64,000 nt of DNA. It comes from Otatea glauca (taxonomy: Eukaryota; Streptophyta; Magnoliopsida; Poales; Poaceae). The notes beneath the pieces were generated by a model. That model did not search any database. It was not told the origin of the DNA and saw nothing but the letters and a program-made list of their open reading frames with translations. Positions 21,037 through 32,826 of the stretch are shown here, piece by piece. The translations under genes and the position numbers were made by a program. The DNA lies in the NCBI GenBank assembly GCA_036346275.1, contig CM070723.1:52220743-52284742 (forward strand). The letters run 5' to 3'. Each line of letters opens with the position of its first letter. The first letter of the stretch is position 1.

Positions 21037-24004
21037 TAGGGGTGAAAACGGGTCGGATTTTTCCCGCCCGATCCGGGACCGGATCCGGTCGGGACCGGAT
21101 TCAGGATCGGATCCGGTCGGGACCGGATTCGGAACCGGATTTAACTATCCGGTCGGATCCGGGACGGGATCCGGATATTTAAATCCGGATCCGGAATCGG
21201 ATTCGGAACTCCTAATATCCGAAAAAACTGGGACGGGATCCGGATATCAGATAGTTTCCTATCCGGATATCCGGATGCTACTGGGCCAGGCGACCAGCCC
21301 AAATGGCGCAAGCAGTAACCCTAACTCCAAACTTTCGGTCAGTCTTCCAGAGACCCAACCCCAGTCGCGCCTCCAAGACTCCAAATCGCGTGGCGCCGGC
21401 GGCTCCCCCATTCTGGTCCAGGCGGCGTCTCCATCCAGATCGCCGGGCGGCGGTGGCGTCTCCCTCCAAATCGGCAGGCGGCGGCTGTCCTCCAGAGTCC
21501 AGATCGGCGGCTGGCCGGCTGTTGCCTCCAGGAGCCATTGGCCGCTCCCCCCAATCCGGTCCTCACTCCTCACGGCTGCTCCTCCAGCTCGGCGGCCGCT
21601 CCCCATCGCCCGGTGACCCGCCCGTCCGAGCTCCTCCTCCGGTCCAACTCGGCAGCCTCCTCCTCCGCGCCCTCCTTGGATAGTCGGCTTCATCCTCCTG
21701 GCCCGACCTCCAGGCCCTTGCCCGAGTCCCGGTCAACAATCTACGCCCTCCCGAGTCCCTGGTCGACGGACGATGGCTGCCCCCTCTAGTGCCCCCCTCC
21801 CCTTCCAGCGAGCATCCATGGCTGGATGGCCTGACCTAGAAGATTGAAATGGTATGCAAAATCTAGCCTACCACTTGAAGCAGCAGGAAGCAATCCCTTG
21901 ATGTATGAATGTGATATTTCTCAGATTTAAATTTACATTTATCATATAGTTACATTATTCAAACAGTATGATCAGCACTCATGTATATACATGGATGTTT
22001 TGATTAGAAATTAATCTCATAGTGAAAGATGATCTAGGAAGATGAAAGTATCTCATAAAAAATATGTGATTTCCCTGGAAGAAATTTGTGAGACCGTGAG
22101 TAAATTGCTTATTTGGCTGTTGTTGTGGACTAGTCATGCATGAATTTGTCTACAATCTTGCTTTTTATCTATTATACCCCATGAGTTCATTTCGAATACA
22201 CTATCTATGTATATTTCTTTAAAATTTTCAGATTCTGGTAACAAGGTTGCATCTATAGTCAATGATCTTGAGGTTGTGGAAACCATTATTGCGAATACGG
22301 TGACTGCGGTATGACATTCCTTTCATTCTATAGTCAATGATCTTGAGATTCTGGTAACAAGGTTGCATCACAATTGACAATTTCAATGCTCCATTAATAT
22401 AGTCTTTGTGCTTACATTCTTGACTTGGCTATCTCTTGGACCATATAGTTGAAACAATTTGTTTTAGACATATTTGAGCTAGCTGGGAAAAACAGCCTTG
22501 ATGATCATCAGGAGAAAAAAATATAAACAAAAAATATTTTGTGCACAAAAAATTGCAAAAGCTGAATAAATGTGCCATTTATATTTCTCATCAACTTCAA
22601 AACTTTTGAGGGTGAAGCATATTTTTCCTATTTGGGGGCTAATCTGATGAAAAGACCATTAACAGAAAAAAAATAGGCCATGAGAGACTTAAAAACTTCA
22701 TCTTTGCTACATCAATTTCACAATCCATACATCACTAGCATATGAGCGATATATATAGTGGATCTAAAAATATATTTGACATTTGAGAACACGATTAAAA
22801 AATTCCAAATTTAGGGTATGCTTCTCGAGAGTCAGAAAAGAAATTGCTTATGACAAGAGTATTCTGAAGGTGATGAGAAGGCAAATATTTTATGAAAGAG
22901 CAAAGGATCACTACATTTCTATCTTTTATCTTTTTTCCAAGATAATGCTCTTCAGTCTTTTTCGAACAGAATGGAAGCATTGTTTATTTATAGTTTGACA
23001 TAACAAAATTGTAGGATGAAGAAGAAATAGCTGATGATGAGGATTGAGGAGTCCAGGTAAATGGTCCTAGATTACCATACTCTAAATTGGTAAGTTAGAA
23101 ATTAGAAATTATTTCCATTTCTTTACCTTGTTACTTTTTGGTGTTTACTGGAAGCCTGGAACTGCAATACGAAAATCATTTTCTTAGCATCAGTTAGCAC
23201 TAGCTAGAACATATAATGGTGAAAACAAGAACATCTCATGCCCAGCACCGCAAAGTTAAGTGCATCCAAGAAACACTTCATTCAGATGGGAATTTTCCAT
23301 GTACACATACATACACACATTTCATTCAATATAACAATATAGCTTCATTCTTATGATGAATTATTTTCAATCAAGGATTACTTCTTGCTTGTCAGATCAG
23401 CTGCAATCGACTCATAATATAAACTGGTGATCTTTTGGTCAGTGAGGCAACGAAGCTTGATGCTCTGGGGTGCTGTACATGGACGGTCTGCCTGTGCATT
23501 GACGGAGGACAGAGCACACAACACAACATCTACTTCTGCTTAAGGAATCTTCAAGTTTTGTTCACTGTCCACTTCAAGTGAACTTTGATCCTTATGTAAT
23601 GACTGTATTTTGTTTCTTGAATTGGTGCTTGACTGCTTGATCTGTGGACTGTGGTACACTATGGCTTTTATTACTTCATCAAGAATTCAAGATTTACTTT
23701 GGGCTACCAATATGAAGTGTCGACTGGCGATTGCTTTTGTTGATATATAACTTGTTATAATTGGCATTTATTTATGTAATTTGATTCACCATATATTACT
23801 CAATGTATGCACGTGTTATCCGTATATTCCTATCCGTTCCTGATCCGAATCCGTCACATATCCGACCAGTATCTGTATCCCGAATTATCCGGATTCGTAT
23901 CCGGATCCGGCTAACCCGTATCCGGTTCCGAATCCGAGACAAAAATATGGGTTAGGATACGGGAAGAGCAATATCCACCCATATCCGACCCGTTTTCACC
24001 CCTA
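21037..24004 (+). mobile_element. Ac/Ds-like hAT element, 2.97 kb, with exon-like cargo
   Basis: Left end TAGGGGTGAAAACGGGTCGG and right end CCGACCCGTTTTCACCCCTA are inverted repeats. The 8-bp duplication TTTGTAGT is perfect (21029-21036 and 24005-24012). Subterminal regions are full of GGATCCGG/ATCCGG repeats on both sides. No hAT transposase was recognised, so it is probably non-autonomous. The inside has a GC-rich 5' part (21290-21830) and downstream exon-like segments, listed separately. The short element at 2871-3421 is its relative. Confidence 0.9.
22232..23047 (+). pseudogene. Unidentified exon-like segments inside Ds-like element
   Basis: A segment 22232-22308 has acceptor TTTTCAG and donor CTGCG|GTATGA and reads DSGNKVASIVNDLEVVETI when the G of the acceptor is included in the frame. 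A second segment from 23015, after TTGTAG, reads DEEEIADDED followed by TGA at 23045. Part of the first segment is repeated at 22329-22370 (ATCTTGAGATTCTGGTAACA). These look like the 3' exons of a captured gene or of a diverged transposase. I do not recognise the protein. Splice sites are seen; joining is inference. Confidence 0.3.
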
Positions 24005-24012
24005 TTTGTAGT

Positions 24013-24976
24013 TGCCTGCCTGAACATATTCTGCTGGTTGAAATGACGGACTCATTATCCCCTCCTAGACAAATCAATCACAGGGGTATCAAACAAAAAC
24101 AAGCTAGTTGCAGGAGAAGAGCACTCACTGCTTAGCTAGACTAGTGCTGCAGACCTGCAGTGGCATAGGTTGCATCCAAGCGGCCCGTGAGGGTGTGTCG
24201 AATGATCAAATGCACATGCCCCCACTAATTTAGGTCCTATTTTCAGTCTGATCTTTAATTATTATTTGGTTAATCTTGATATTAATAAGAGTAAAATGAG
24301 TAGTACTTACGAATTGTCCATGCATATCTTCTCACCTTTCCCCTCTCTATTTTCTTCTGTTGGGACACAAACATAGCTGCTACTGTCTCTTGATTCTTAT
24401 AATCAAAATATGAATTATTGAAATAAATATAGTGCTACTACTGCCTCTTTTTTCTCATTGTGACGTTTGTGTCTAACATTGTGTGTTTATTTGTGAGTTC
24501 GAGTCTTAAGCACACAATTTTTCTCTCTATCTTGTGTTGCTCTTACGCATCCTTGATCTTTGTGCATCACAGTGATTGATATCTAGTTCATGTTTATAGT
24601 ACAGTGTTGAACAGACTAGTTAATCTTGATAAAAACATCAATAGCGTTGATATTAATTTTTCCATATACAAATGCCTGGCTATAATTTTAGCACTTGCCT
24701 TTGAAATGTTAGGCATGGCCCTGTTTGCATGCTGGCTCCACGACCATGCATCCATCCATCGGTGCAAATAAAGATTCCCTTGATTTGCTACATACACATC
24801 GTTGCAGACATATACTGTATGGTACTGTAACAATATTAAGTATTCTGTAACCCTTGTGAACTGCGAATTGCGACTTGGATATATTCAGTTATTCACCTGC
24901 CTGTGCACGCATGGAATCCAAAGCTAGCAGATGACGAACCAGTCCGTCCTGGTACAGAGATGGAACCCAATGGTGG
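24013..24976. other. Intergenic, no gene seen
   Basis: AT-rich sequence between two hAT insertions. Short readings have no recognisable domain and no supporting splice sites. Confidence 0.4.
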
Positions 24977-24984
24977 GTCTAGAG

Positions 24985-27261
24985 CAAGCTTACAAAAACC
25001 AGGGAAATTCTAGAATTTCTGGTCAAGATCTCGGATTTTGGTCGAGAACGGAATCCAAAATTCCGGCCGCGAAATTCTAGAATTTCTCGTCAAGATCTCG
25101 GATTCCGGCCAGATAAAAAATTTGAAGAAATTTTTTTTAAAAATGCTACAGTATCTCAAAAAATTTGATGAGATCCCTGAAATCTCAGGAATTTTGATCG
25201 GATTTTGAGTTTTGAATACCGGATCTGGCCCAATAACCCTTAAGAAAATCATCTTTAATAAAAATTTGTTCAAAAACCGAAATTTTGAGATATTTTATAA
25301 ATTCGGCAGAAATACTATAAGATTTTTATAAAATTGTACATGGTTGATCATACTCTAAAAAAGTTATAGTGCTATCTTTAGAAGTCTAGGATCATATAAA
25401 TGTTTTTCAAAAGAATTGAACTTCATTTGTTATTTTTTAAAAAAAATCAAAAACTGCATGAACATAAATGAGACAGTAACCATGTCAGAATTTTATAAAT
25501 TTTCTCGAGTGAGATCATGATCTAAAATTTTTAGGATAGCTTAAGAATTTCTTTAGAACCCTTGTGTAAAAGTTTCAAAAAATTTAAACCTATTTTGGTA
25601 GGTCAATCAAAAATTGTAAATTGTACAAGCATGCACTCTAAAGTCCGAAAACCCTTGAGTATTAGTATTGAGGAGTTATTTGATTTATGTATGCTTCCCG
25701 AATGAGCATCTTGTGTACGGTTCGATGCCCTACGAATGAGATCAGGGTGGATACGATTACAGACAAAGTTATGACGGATTGAGCATGTCTTGACCGTTTG
25801 ACTACACTGATCCCTATACCGATCCGTACACACTAGATACATCTGTTAGGTACCTTTACCAATCAGAGAATCATTATAACTAGATGGCTCATTATGACCA
25901 TTGGAAGTTTGCTTGGCTGTCGCGGGACATGAGTTAGGAAGAGTACAAGCAACAACACCAGAGGAGGTATTATGATATCATTGTTGATAACAAGGAGGTA
26001 GAGTTTGCACCACACGCGTACTACTACTACTCGTAGGTACGTAAATGCATTGTTATCCATTGCATGATTCTACTCTTTTAATTATGCATCTTATTACAAT
26101 ATATGTTCATACTGCATATTCATTCTTCAATTATGCCTCTTGCGAGTGGTTCGGGCTAAGCATTGTGTTCTAGGGTCATCCATGCTTTCACAGGTAGTTC
26201 TTAAGTTTATTAACCACCGTTGCATGGTCATATATGTGGTGAATATGCTCATGTATGGTCATATTTGTGATGTATATATGATGAATTGTCATATGTATCA
26301 ATTTTATTTCATTCCTATCATTTGTGATGCTAATATATATTGATGGTTTCCAATTGTAACGTTCAAAATCCGAATATCAGTCGAAATGTTGCCGGAATTT
26401 CTAACTTTACAATACCTTTTTCTAAGAATTTTATATATTCACTGGAGTGTGATCATGATCGAAAATTTTGATGATAGCTCAAGCATTGTCTTAGAACTCT
26501 TCTGTAAAAGTTTCAAAAATTCTAAACTTTTTTTGGTTGTTCAAGCAAATCTATGTATTGATCATCAAGCTTTTATCACAACAGAACCACTGTCAGAATT
26601 TTTTAAAATTCCTTACGATTGATAATCATCTAAAAATTTTATATCAAGATTAATGATGCATCATGTTCATCTATAAAAAGTTTCAAAATTTTCTAATATG
26701 GTTTGAAGCATTTTTCCTTTAGTTGAAGTTTGTCGGTAAGGCTTTTATTAGTACATCAGCACTGTCCAAAATTTTAAAAATTCCTCGAGCTTCATCATCA
26801 TCTAAAAATTTTATGGCAATATTAGTGATACATCAGAACCATGCAAACAAAATTTTAAACTTTTCTAACATGGTTTGTTCTATTTTTCATTCGGTTCAAA
26901 TTTGTCGGTCAGTGTTTTATGAGGACAATAACACTTTCTGAATTTTTAAAAAAATTTTATGTTTAATAATCATCTGAAATTTTTATGGGAATATTACTGA
27001 TGTGTTAGAACCATCCACAAAAAAAATCAAAATTGTTTAACGTATTTTGCACCATTTTTCGCCCAGTTCAGTTTCACCGAAATCTCGTCATTTGTCGTTG
27101 AGATTTCGGGAATTCTCGGCGAAATCTCAGAAATTTCGGTGCAAAAAAAACAGATTTGAATTTTTTGTTTTTGTATTTCGTCCGAAATTCCGAGATCTCG
27201 GCGAAATTTTGAATTCCGGTCACCTCCGAGATGTCAACCGGAAACAAGATTTGAAACCTTG
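24985..27261. mobile_element. hAT element, 1.47-kb AAATTTC family, copy B, with inner insertion
   Basis: Perfect 8-bp duplication GTCTAGAG at 24977-24984 and 27262-27269. The left end starts CAAGCTTAC..CCAGGGAAATTC and the right end is CAAGATTTGAAACCTTG. It matches copies A and C outside a central segment of about 0.8 kb (roughly 25605-26405) that the others lack, so something inserted or was swapped there. No coding capacity in the family-shared parts. Confidence 0.78.
25605..26405. other. Foreign segment inside hAT copy B
   Basis: Alignment with copies A and C breaks after TGGTAGGTCAATCAAA near 25609 and resumes near 26405 (AATACCTTTTTCTAAGAATTTTATA). The segment has a different base composition and a short plus-strand reading from ATG 25883 (MAHYDHWKFAWLSRDMS, stop, then EEYKQQHQRRYYDI). 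I do not recognise it. No inverted or direct terminal repeats were seen. Confidence 0.4.
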
Positions 27262-27269
27262 GTCTAGAG

Positions 27270-27962
27270 CTCCCCATTGTAGCACTGGCATAGGGAGCAT
27301 GTCATTTGGTCAGCACCTTCTTCACTTTAGTTGCGGATCCGCAACTACTAAGCTGTGTGGGCATTTACGCTTCACTTTATTGTCCGAAGTTCTCATTCAG
27401 TCGTGCAGATCTGTGTCCGGTAAACCCTGAACATATACATGCTAATTTGCCATGTGGTTCATATAGACGAGGACTGCATGCAGTCTCTGATCCCTATCTC
27501 ATTCCAGTGGTGTGCCTTCTTCTGTTTTGTTTTTGTGTTGGTGTCATTTTGTTGCACCAGTCTGCTACTATTAATTAGCTGGCCGATTGCTTGCGGATCG
27601 GATCGAAGTGATGGGCGAAAAAGCGAAACCAAAATTGAGCGGCGAATTGAATGGATTCTGCTTGCTGTGTACGTGCGGTAGTAGTCCCTACAGGTCGCTG
27701 CGTCTGCGTGCAGGTGACACGCACTTAACAGTCGAATTGAATTGATTGCGTGCAAACGACTCATCGCGTACGCTAATCCAGTAGCAAGATCGATCCAACC
27801 CTGCAAGGCATTCCAAAGTGGTAAGAACTCACCCACGCACGTACTTAATTACCTACGCGTTGATAGTGAACAACCCATAAGTGATTAGTAGTTTACAAGA
27901 GCAGCCAAGAGAGGCCTAACAAAATGCAGGAAATCAGAAATGCCGGGGATGACATGCATGAT
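27270..27962. other. Downstream region of the pPLAIII gene
   Basis: No coding region supported. The part next to 27962 should hold the 3' UTR of the patatin-like gene (minus strand). Confidence 0.4.
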
Positions 27963-29909
27963 CTATCGGATGCTGTTGAGCATCTGGCTGACAAGATTGT
28001 TCGGGTACGACGTCGCTGGAGAGCGGCTTACCGCCGCCGTCCGCACCGGCACTGGCGCTTCATGAGTCGCTGTCTGCGTCGTAACGGCAGTGGCCGACGA
28101 CGTCCTACGAGCCGGCGACGCATCCTGTGTTGTCGTTTGCTGCGGCTGTTTGTTGGTCGCCCAAGAGCTTGTCAGCTGCTTCCTCCTGCCGTGCTCCTTG
28201 ACCAGCTCGCGCGCGAACCGCTCCAGCTTCTCGGCGTTGGTCTCGCCGGCCAGCTTCCTCCCCTGGAAGAGCACCGACTCCACGTTCTTCTGCAGCAGTA
28301 TCTCCTCCACCTCCCACACCGCCCTCTGCTTCGCCTCGCCGCCGCATGCCAACCTTGGCGCAGCTCTGTCCGCGCGCCGCCGAGCCCATGTACCCTGCAG
28401 ACAAATACCAATCACTCAAAAGATCAGAACGAGTGCTTTTCTTTTTTTTTGAAAGCCAATATCAAAAGTAGTACTGAAAACTTGTTATACAGTAATGCTT
28501 GCCTTTTGTGCCAAATTAATTACAGTACTCTGACAATGTAATGTAGATCCTAACAGCAGTTAGTACTTGAGAGATATTTACCTGGATGCGGATGTAATTG
28601 CTTGTCCTGTTATTTCCAAACGCCATGGCGACTGCTTGATCTACCTAATGCCAGGTCAGATCGAGTACAATGTCATGTCGAGAACAGGCAACAAAAACCA
28701 AATGGCACCAAACGCTCATATGATTTGTGCATGCGTACAAATGTACTAAATAGAACTACAGTAGTAGTAGATCGATCGAGCAGACAATTATGTAACGTCC
28801 TTTGATTTGTTGTGCGGCGTTTGTGTTCGACAAAAGACGCGGGAATAGTAACGTTTCTGTACAGTAGTTAGGAAATGGTTGGCACGTACGTACCACGTCG
28901 GACACGCCCTCGGCGATCATCCTGGCGATCTCCGGCGGCCTCGCGCGACCGCCACCGTCGCCGTTCACCTTGCGGTCGGCCTCCCCGGTGCCGATGGACA
29001 TGACGAGGAGGTTGTTCATGCCGGACGCGGTGGGGAACTCACGCCTGTTGTTGAGCACGTGCGTGATCGCCGCGGCCGTGGGGTTGCCGAGCGCGACGCC
29101 GCTGCCCACCGCCGCGATCCGGGTGCCGCCGTCCACCGACCTCACCTCCACGGCCGCGCCAGCGCACGTCGCGGCGCACACGTCACGCAGCCGGAAGTCG
29201 TACGCCGGAGCCTCCACGGCGTCGGCGCGCGCGAAGAGGAACGGCGCCCGCGTCCTGAGGTCGTAGCACGGGACGAGCACCGGGCGCACCGTGTCCCGGA
29301 GAGTGAGCTCGCCGAACACCTGGTCACGCACCGCGGCTTAGCTTGGTACGTCGTTGCTTGCATCTCCCTAAACGCTAAAGGCTACCGTTGAGTTCAAGAA
29401 TTTATCGTGCGCGCACGCACCTTGTGAATAGTCGCGGCGGAGCGGCGGAGCAGGCCGCCGGCGCGGGCGCGCCACCCTTTGCGGACGCGGCGGAGCAGGA
29501 ACCCGAGAGCGTCCTCGGCCGAGTACATCGGCCGCCCACGTGGGCCTCTCGCGAACAGCATGGCGGCGAGGACTCCGCCGGCGCCAGAGCCGGCGGCCAC
29601 GTCGAAGAAGTCCGCGAGCCGCGCGGCCTGGTTGCCCGCGCGCCGCCTCAGCGCGGCCTCGAGCCGCACCAGCGAGGCGGCTGCGAGGAGCCCGTCGACC
29701 GCTCGCGCTCCGCCGTCGATGGAGAGGACGCACACCTTGGCCGCAGCCGGCACCGCCAACGGGGAGCCGCCGGTGCCACCGCCAGAGGGCAAGAGCTTGG
29801 GGTCGTCGTATCCGAAGAGGAACTTGCTCTCGAGGATGGAGAAGATCTCGTAGGTGAGCCTATCCGCCGCGTCCTTGCTCCGCTCTGCCTCCGCGCGATC
29901 CGCCTCCAT
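27963..29909 (-). CDS. Patatin-related phospholipase A, pPLAIII class
   Basis: Four exons on the minus strand: 29909-29421, 29319-28890, 28640-28582, 28394-27963; phases join to 469 aa. The N-terminus LTYEIFSILESKFLFGYDD is typical of plant pPLAIII. The oxyanion region is SIDGGARA (DGG at 65-67). The nucleophile motif is GSGAG (107-111) in place of G-x-S-x-G, and the second motif is GSGVALGNP (235-243) in place of the usual DGG/DGA, both class III traits. The C-terminus has the NVESVLFQGRKL..TNAEKLERFA block. Known pPLAIII proteins are acyl hydrolases that affect cell elongation, lignification and lipid content; cell role here is inference. The exon 2 donor could also be four bases earlier (28894), but only 28890 keeps the frame with exon 3. 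Exon 1 is strongly GC-rich, as usual for grasses. Confidence 0.9.
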
Positions 29910-29980
29910 CTCCGTGGCTTCGCGGTGGCGCGCTTCTCGGACTGCGACCTGCGTGCGCCGGTTCGAGCCGAGGCGGCATT

Positions 29981-29989
29981 ACATATAGG
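29981..29989 (-). promoter_or_regulatory. TATA-like box of the pPLAIII gene
   Basis: On the minus strand CCTATATGT lies about 75 bp upstream of the start codon, between the gene and the MITE at 30023. It is the only TATA-like site in that short gap. Use as a promoter is inferred. Confidence 0.3.
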
Positions 29990-30022
29990 TGGATCGAAGA
30001 AGGCGGGACCGAGGCGTAGTTA

Positions 30023-30310
30023 GGGCACGTACGTGGTATAGACGACAACTGTAATATATCTTTATATTATCTATAGATAATATTAAAAATAACTCATACA
30101 GTATATCGTTTATATAGTTATCTGTAATAATCTCACATCCAATTAACAGACTGTCTATATAATGGTATACAAAATAAAAAACTGTCTATAAGACCGTCTG
30201 TTAAATAGTAGACATCAGTTTTCTCTCTCCTTCTTCTCTCTCCTCCACGTCACCTAAAATCTTAGTGGCATAGTCTTACAGACAGTTGACATTTACTATT
30301 ATGCATGTCA
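30023..30310. mobile_element. MITE (GGGYAYGTAC-end family), copy 1
   Basis: 288 bp with GGGCACGTACGTGGTATAGA at the left end and a diverged inverse at the right (ACTATTATGCATGTCA). It aligns along its full length, in reverse orientation, with 46021-46302: shared blocks include GTAATATATCTT, CCAATTAACAGACTGTCTAT and AAGACCGTCTGT. It sits 113 bp upstream of the pPLAIII start codon. Superfamily is not certain; the possible TTA/TAA flanks would suit PIF/Harbinger. Confidence 0.65.
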
Positions 30311-31516
30311 TAAGTGCATGCGCATCGTAGCATAGTATACGGCCGCTCCGCGCATGTATTGTGCGTATCCTAACCGTAGTAGGAGTTGGTAACTACGGTT
30401 ATGATCGCTCTTGTATTGCACGGTACAGCTGTGTAATCGTGCATGCGTAACTGTGTAACTGAGAAATTTTACAATGTATCTATGTGTATCTCTGTAAATA
30501 AAAATAACCAGCGATATTCAATGCATCTCATTCATTTTAAGCATAAGAAAATTCTATAATAATCCTAAAAAGAAAAAAATCTAAAAATTCTCACATTAAT
30601 TGAAAGAAAAAAGAGAAAGATTTCCACTATTTGTTTTGGTGGGGCCAGATTATAACGATGCAGATCAATCATATACATATGCAATTGTATTTCAATTATA
30701 GAAAGTAGAGTTATATATTAAAGACAATTGTATCGTAATATCTAGCCGTGCAGTTGCGTGGGTAAATCTGCGAGTTATATATTAAACGCGCGTGGAGAGT
30801 TGCTAAGAAAAAAGAGATATAGGCTAGATATTCTAAAAAAACGAAACATCTATCCCTTAATCTGGTAGACCCTAACTAGGTTTGAACTACAGTAGCCATT
30901 AGATATTATTATTTTAAAAACAATATCTAACCCTCTAACTAGTGGACTCCAGTTATGCTTAGATTAAAAAAAGGTCCATGCTAAGTACAATAAAAACTAA
31001 CATAAATTCGGAACGAAAAATAAAAAATAAATTAGCCATTTGAATTTCATATGAACTCTAAATTAAGACTCTTACATAGCTAAAATTCAGAATAAAAATT
31101 AGATTAAAATTACCCATTGGATTTGTATATTAATTTTAACCTAAAACTAGTATTCAAAATTAAATTGAAAATAACAATAAAATTAATGGATTAAATTAGA
31201 AGAAAAGAGTCCAAAACAAGTACAAGAAAAAAATAAAAGAAATTGGAAATAAAAAATAATAGAAAATTAGCAATTTAACTTTCAAACGAACTCCAAACTA
31301 AAGCCCGTACATAGCTGAACTTCGGAATAAAAATTAATAATTGGATTTGTATACGAAATAATAACCTATAGGTGTGCAAATTAAGTTCCAACCCTTTAAG
31401 TGTGCGACCCTATAGATTCACGTATACTTGGACATGGTTCGAGTACTTTTACTTGACCATTAATCGGTAGCGGTCCTTAGCAGGACGTGCTGACTCCTGA
31501 GTATGCATTTCCCCGT
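30311..31516. other. AT-rich intergenic DNA with a diverged duplication
   Basis: No gene. A block of about 125 bp (AATTAGCCATTTGAATTTC..CTTACATAGCTAAA..GGATTTGTATA) at 31021-31150 recurs at about 31250-31375 with many changes, an old tandem duplication. Confidence 0.4.
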
Positions 31517-32826
31517 CACTACAGAAATGTACATTACATTTGGTTCTTTTTCGTCATCTGGATCAATTTTAGTGGCGATACAAAGTCATTAGATAGTGAT
31601 GAGGGGAGACTATCATAGTCAGTTTTCACCCGATAGAGATATGACGACATCACAATCGGTTCGAGCTCAGAACCGATTGTGATGATGTACCCCGCTAGAA
31701 CTGATTATGATGTAGTGTACATCCCAATCGGTCCTGAGCTGGAATCGACTGGATGTAGTAAATCACAATCGATTCTAGCTCAGGACCGATTGGGATGTAC
31801 ACTACATCATAATCGGTTCTTGATCAAGATGGAACAAGCTGCACTTCAATTCACTCACAAACTTCCCAGGGAGCAAATGGGTCAAAAGACTGGCGAAACC
31901 CCTCGCGCAGACGATGGTGTCGAAGCTGCATATGTCCTCGACAAGCCTAACGGTGCCCTTCATCACGTTGGCCCTCACCTTCAATTTAGTTCAACCAACA
32001 CGCATCTCACACCACCATCACTGACAAAGCAAGAGCAATACAAATCCCCTCTCCAGCAGCTTCTCCATGACCCGCTTGTCGGTGCCTCCCCTTCTCCTCC
32101 TGCCACATGACTAAGAACCAAACCTTTGGGTTGCTGAGGCGTTGGCACCACCGATGTGGGTGACGACGGAGGTGCGAGGTTCGGATCAGACCTCGCACAG
32201 CAGTTTGGGCTCGAGGGATCTTTCGGCTCCACGGTGCCGCTCTCTTCCTCATCACCTGGCAAGCACCAAGAAACCTAAACCCCTAGCCTATTGCCATGGA
32301 ATCAATAAGCGTGTGTACCTTGTGGCTGCCGGGGTGGAGACACCGTCGATGTCGAGGACGGCGGTGGCAAGGAGGCATCCAGATGCAGCTGCGTGGTGGT
32401 CGGATCCGCTTCCATCGTCGTGATCTGGGGTTCGTAGTGTCGGAGATTTGCACAGCTTCGATTTGGGGAATTGGAGATTTGGGAACGAAGATGAGAGGAG
32501 AGAATGAGACATGTGAGTAGGCTGCGGGGTGAGGCCGTGTGTCTACTTGGTGGAGCAGCATCTATATCGGTTCTAAACAGAACCGACAGTGATAAAAACT
32601 ATATTAGTATCGGTTCAAACAAAGAACCGATAGTGATAAAAAAAATCTGTATCGGTTTCAAGATCGGAACCGATAGTGATGTGGCATGTATCACTATCGA
32701 TTTTTACATCAGAAACGATTATGATACGTTCACTCACGTTGAATCATTTATGACAATCGGATTTTTTCTGAAAAGTTGGGAATCAACCTAGATGAAGCAA
32801 TAGTGTTGTACCATTCTATGGTAGTG
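31517..32826. mobile_element. CACTA-like non-autonomous element, 1.3 kb
   Basis: Starts CACTACAGAAATGTAC and ends CATTCTATGGTAGTG, whose complement is CACTACCATAGAATG. Both subterminal regions carry many AATCGGTTC/GAACCGAT motifs in both orientations (31620-31820, 32565-32760), as in CACTA transposase-binding regions. The flanking 3-bp sites (CGT and CCC) do not match, so one end may have changed. The inside is GC-richer, with a minus-strand stretch near 31980-31800 (KGTVRLVEDICSFDTIVCAR) that could be captured coding sequence; the protein is not recognised. Confidence 0.6.
31699..31818. repeat. Near-perfect 42-bp inverted repeat
   Basis: Left arm 31699-31740 and right arm 31777-31818 are complementary except for one base, with a 36-bp spacer. 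The arms contain the CCAATCGGTCCTGAGCT motif. Part of the CACTA-like subterminal region; a transcript would form a stable hairpin. Confidence 0.8.

Noticed and set aside
21259..21789. Open readings of 125-145 aa on both strands at the GC-rich left part of the Ds-like element
   Set aside because: Low-complexity Pro/Arg/Ser composition, no domain, both strands open; cannot choose a coding strand.
29388..30023. 211-aa plus-strand open reading opposite the pPLAIII exon
   Set aside because: It is antisense to a well-supported exon and open only because that exon is GC-rich; no domain is visible.
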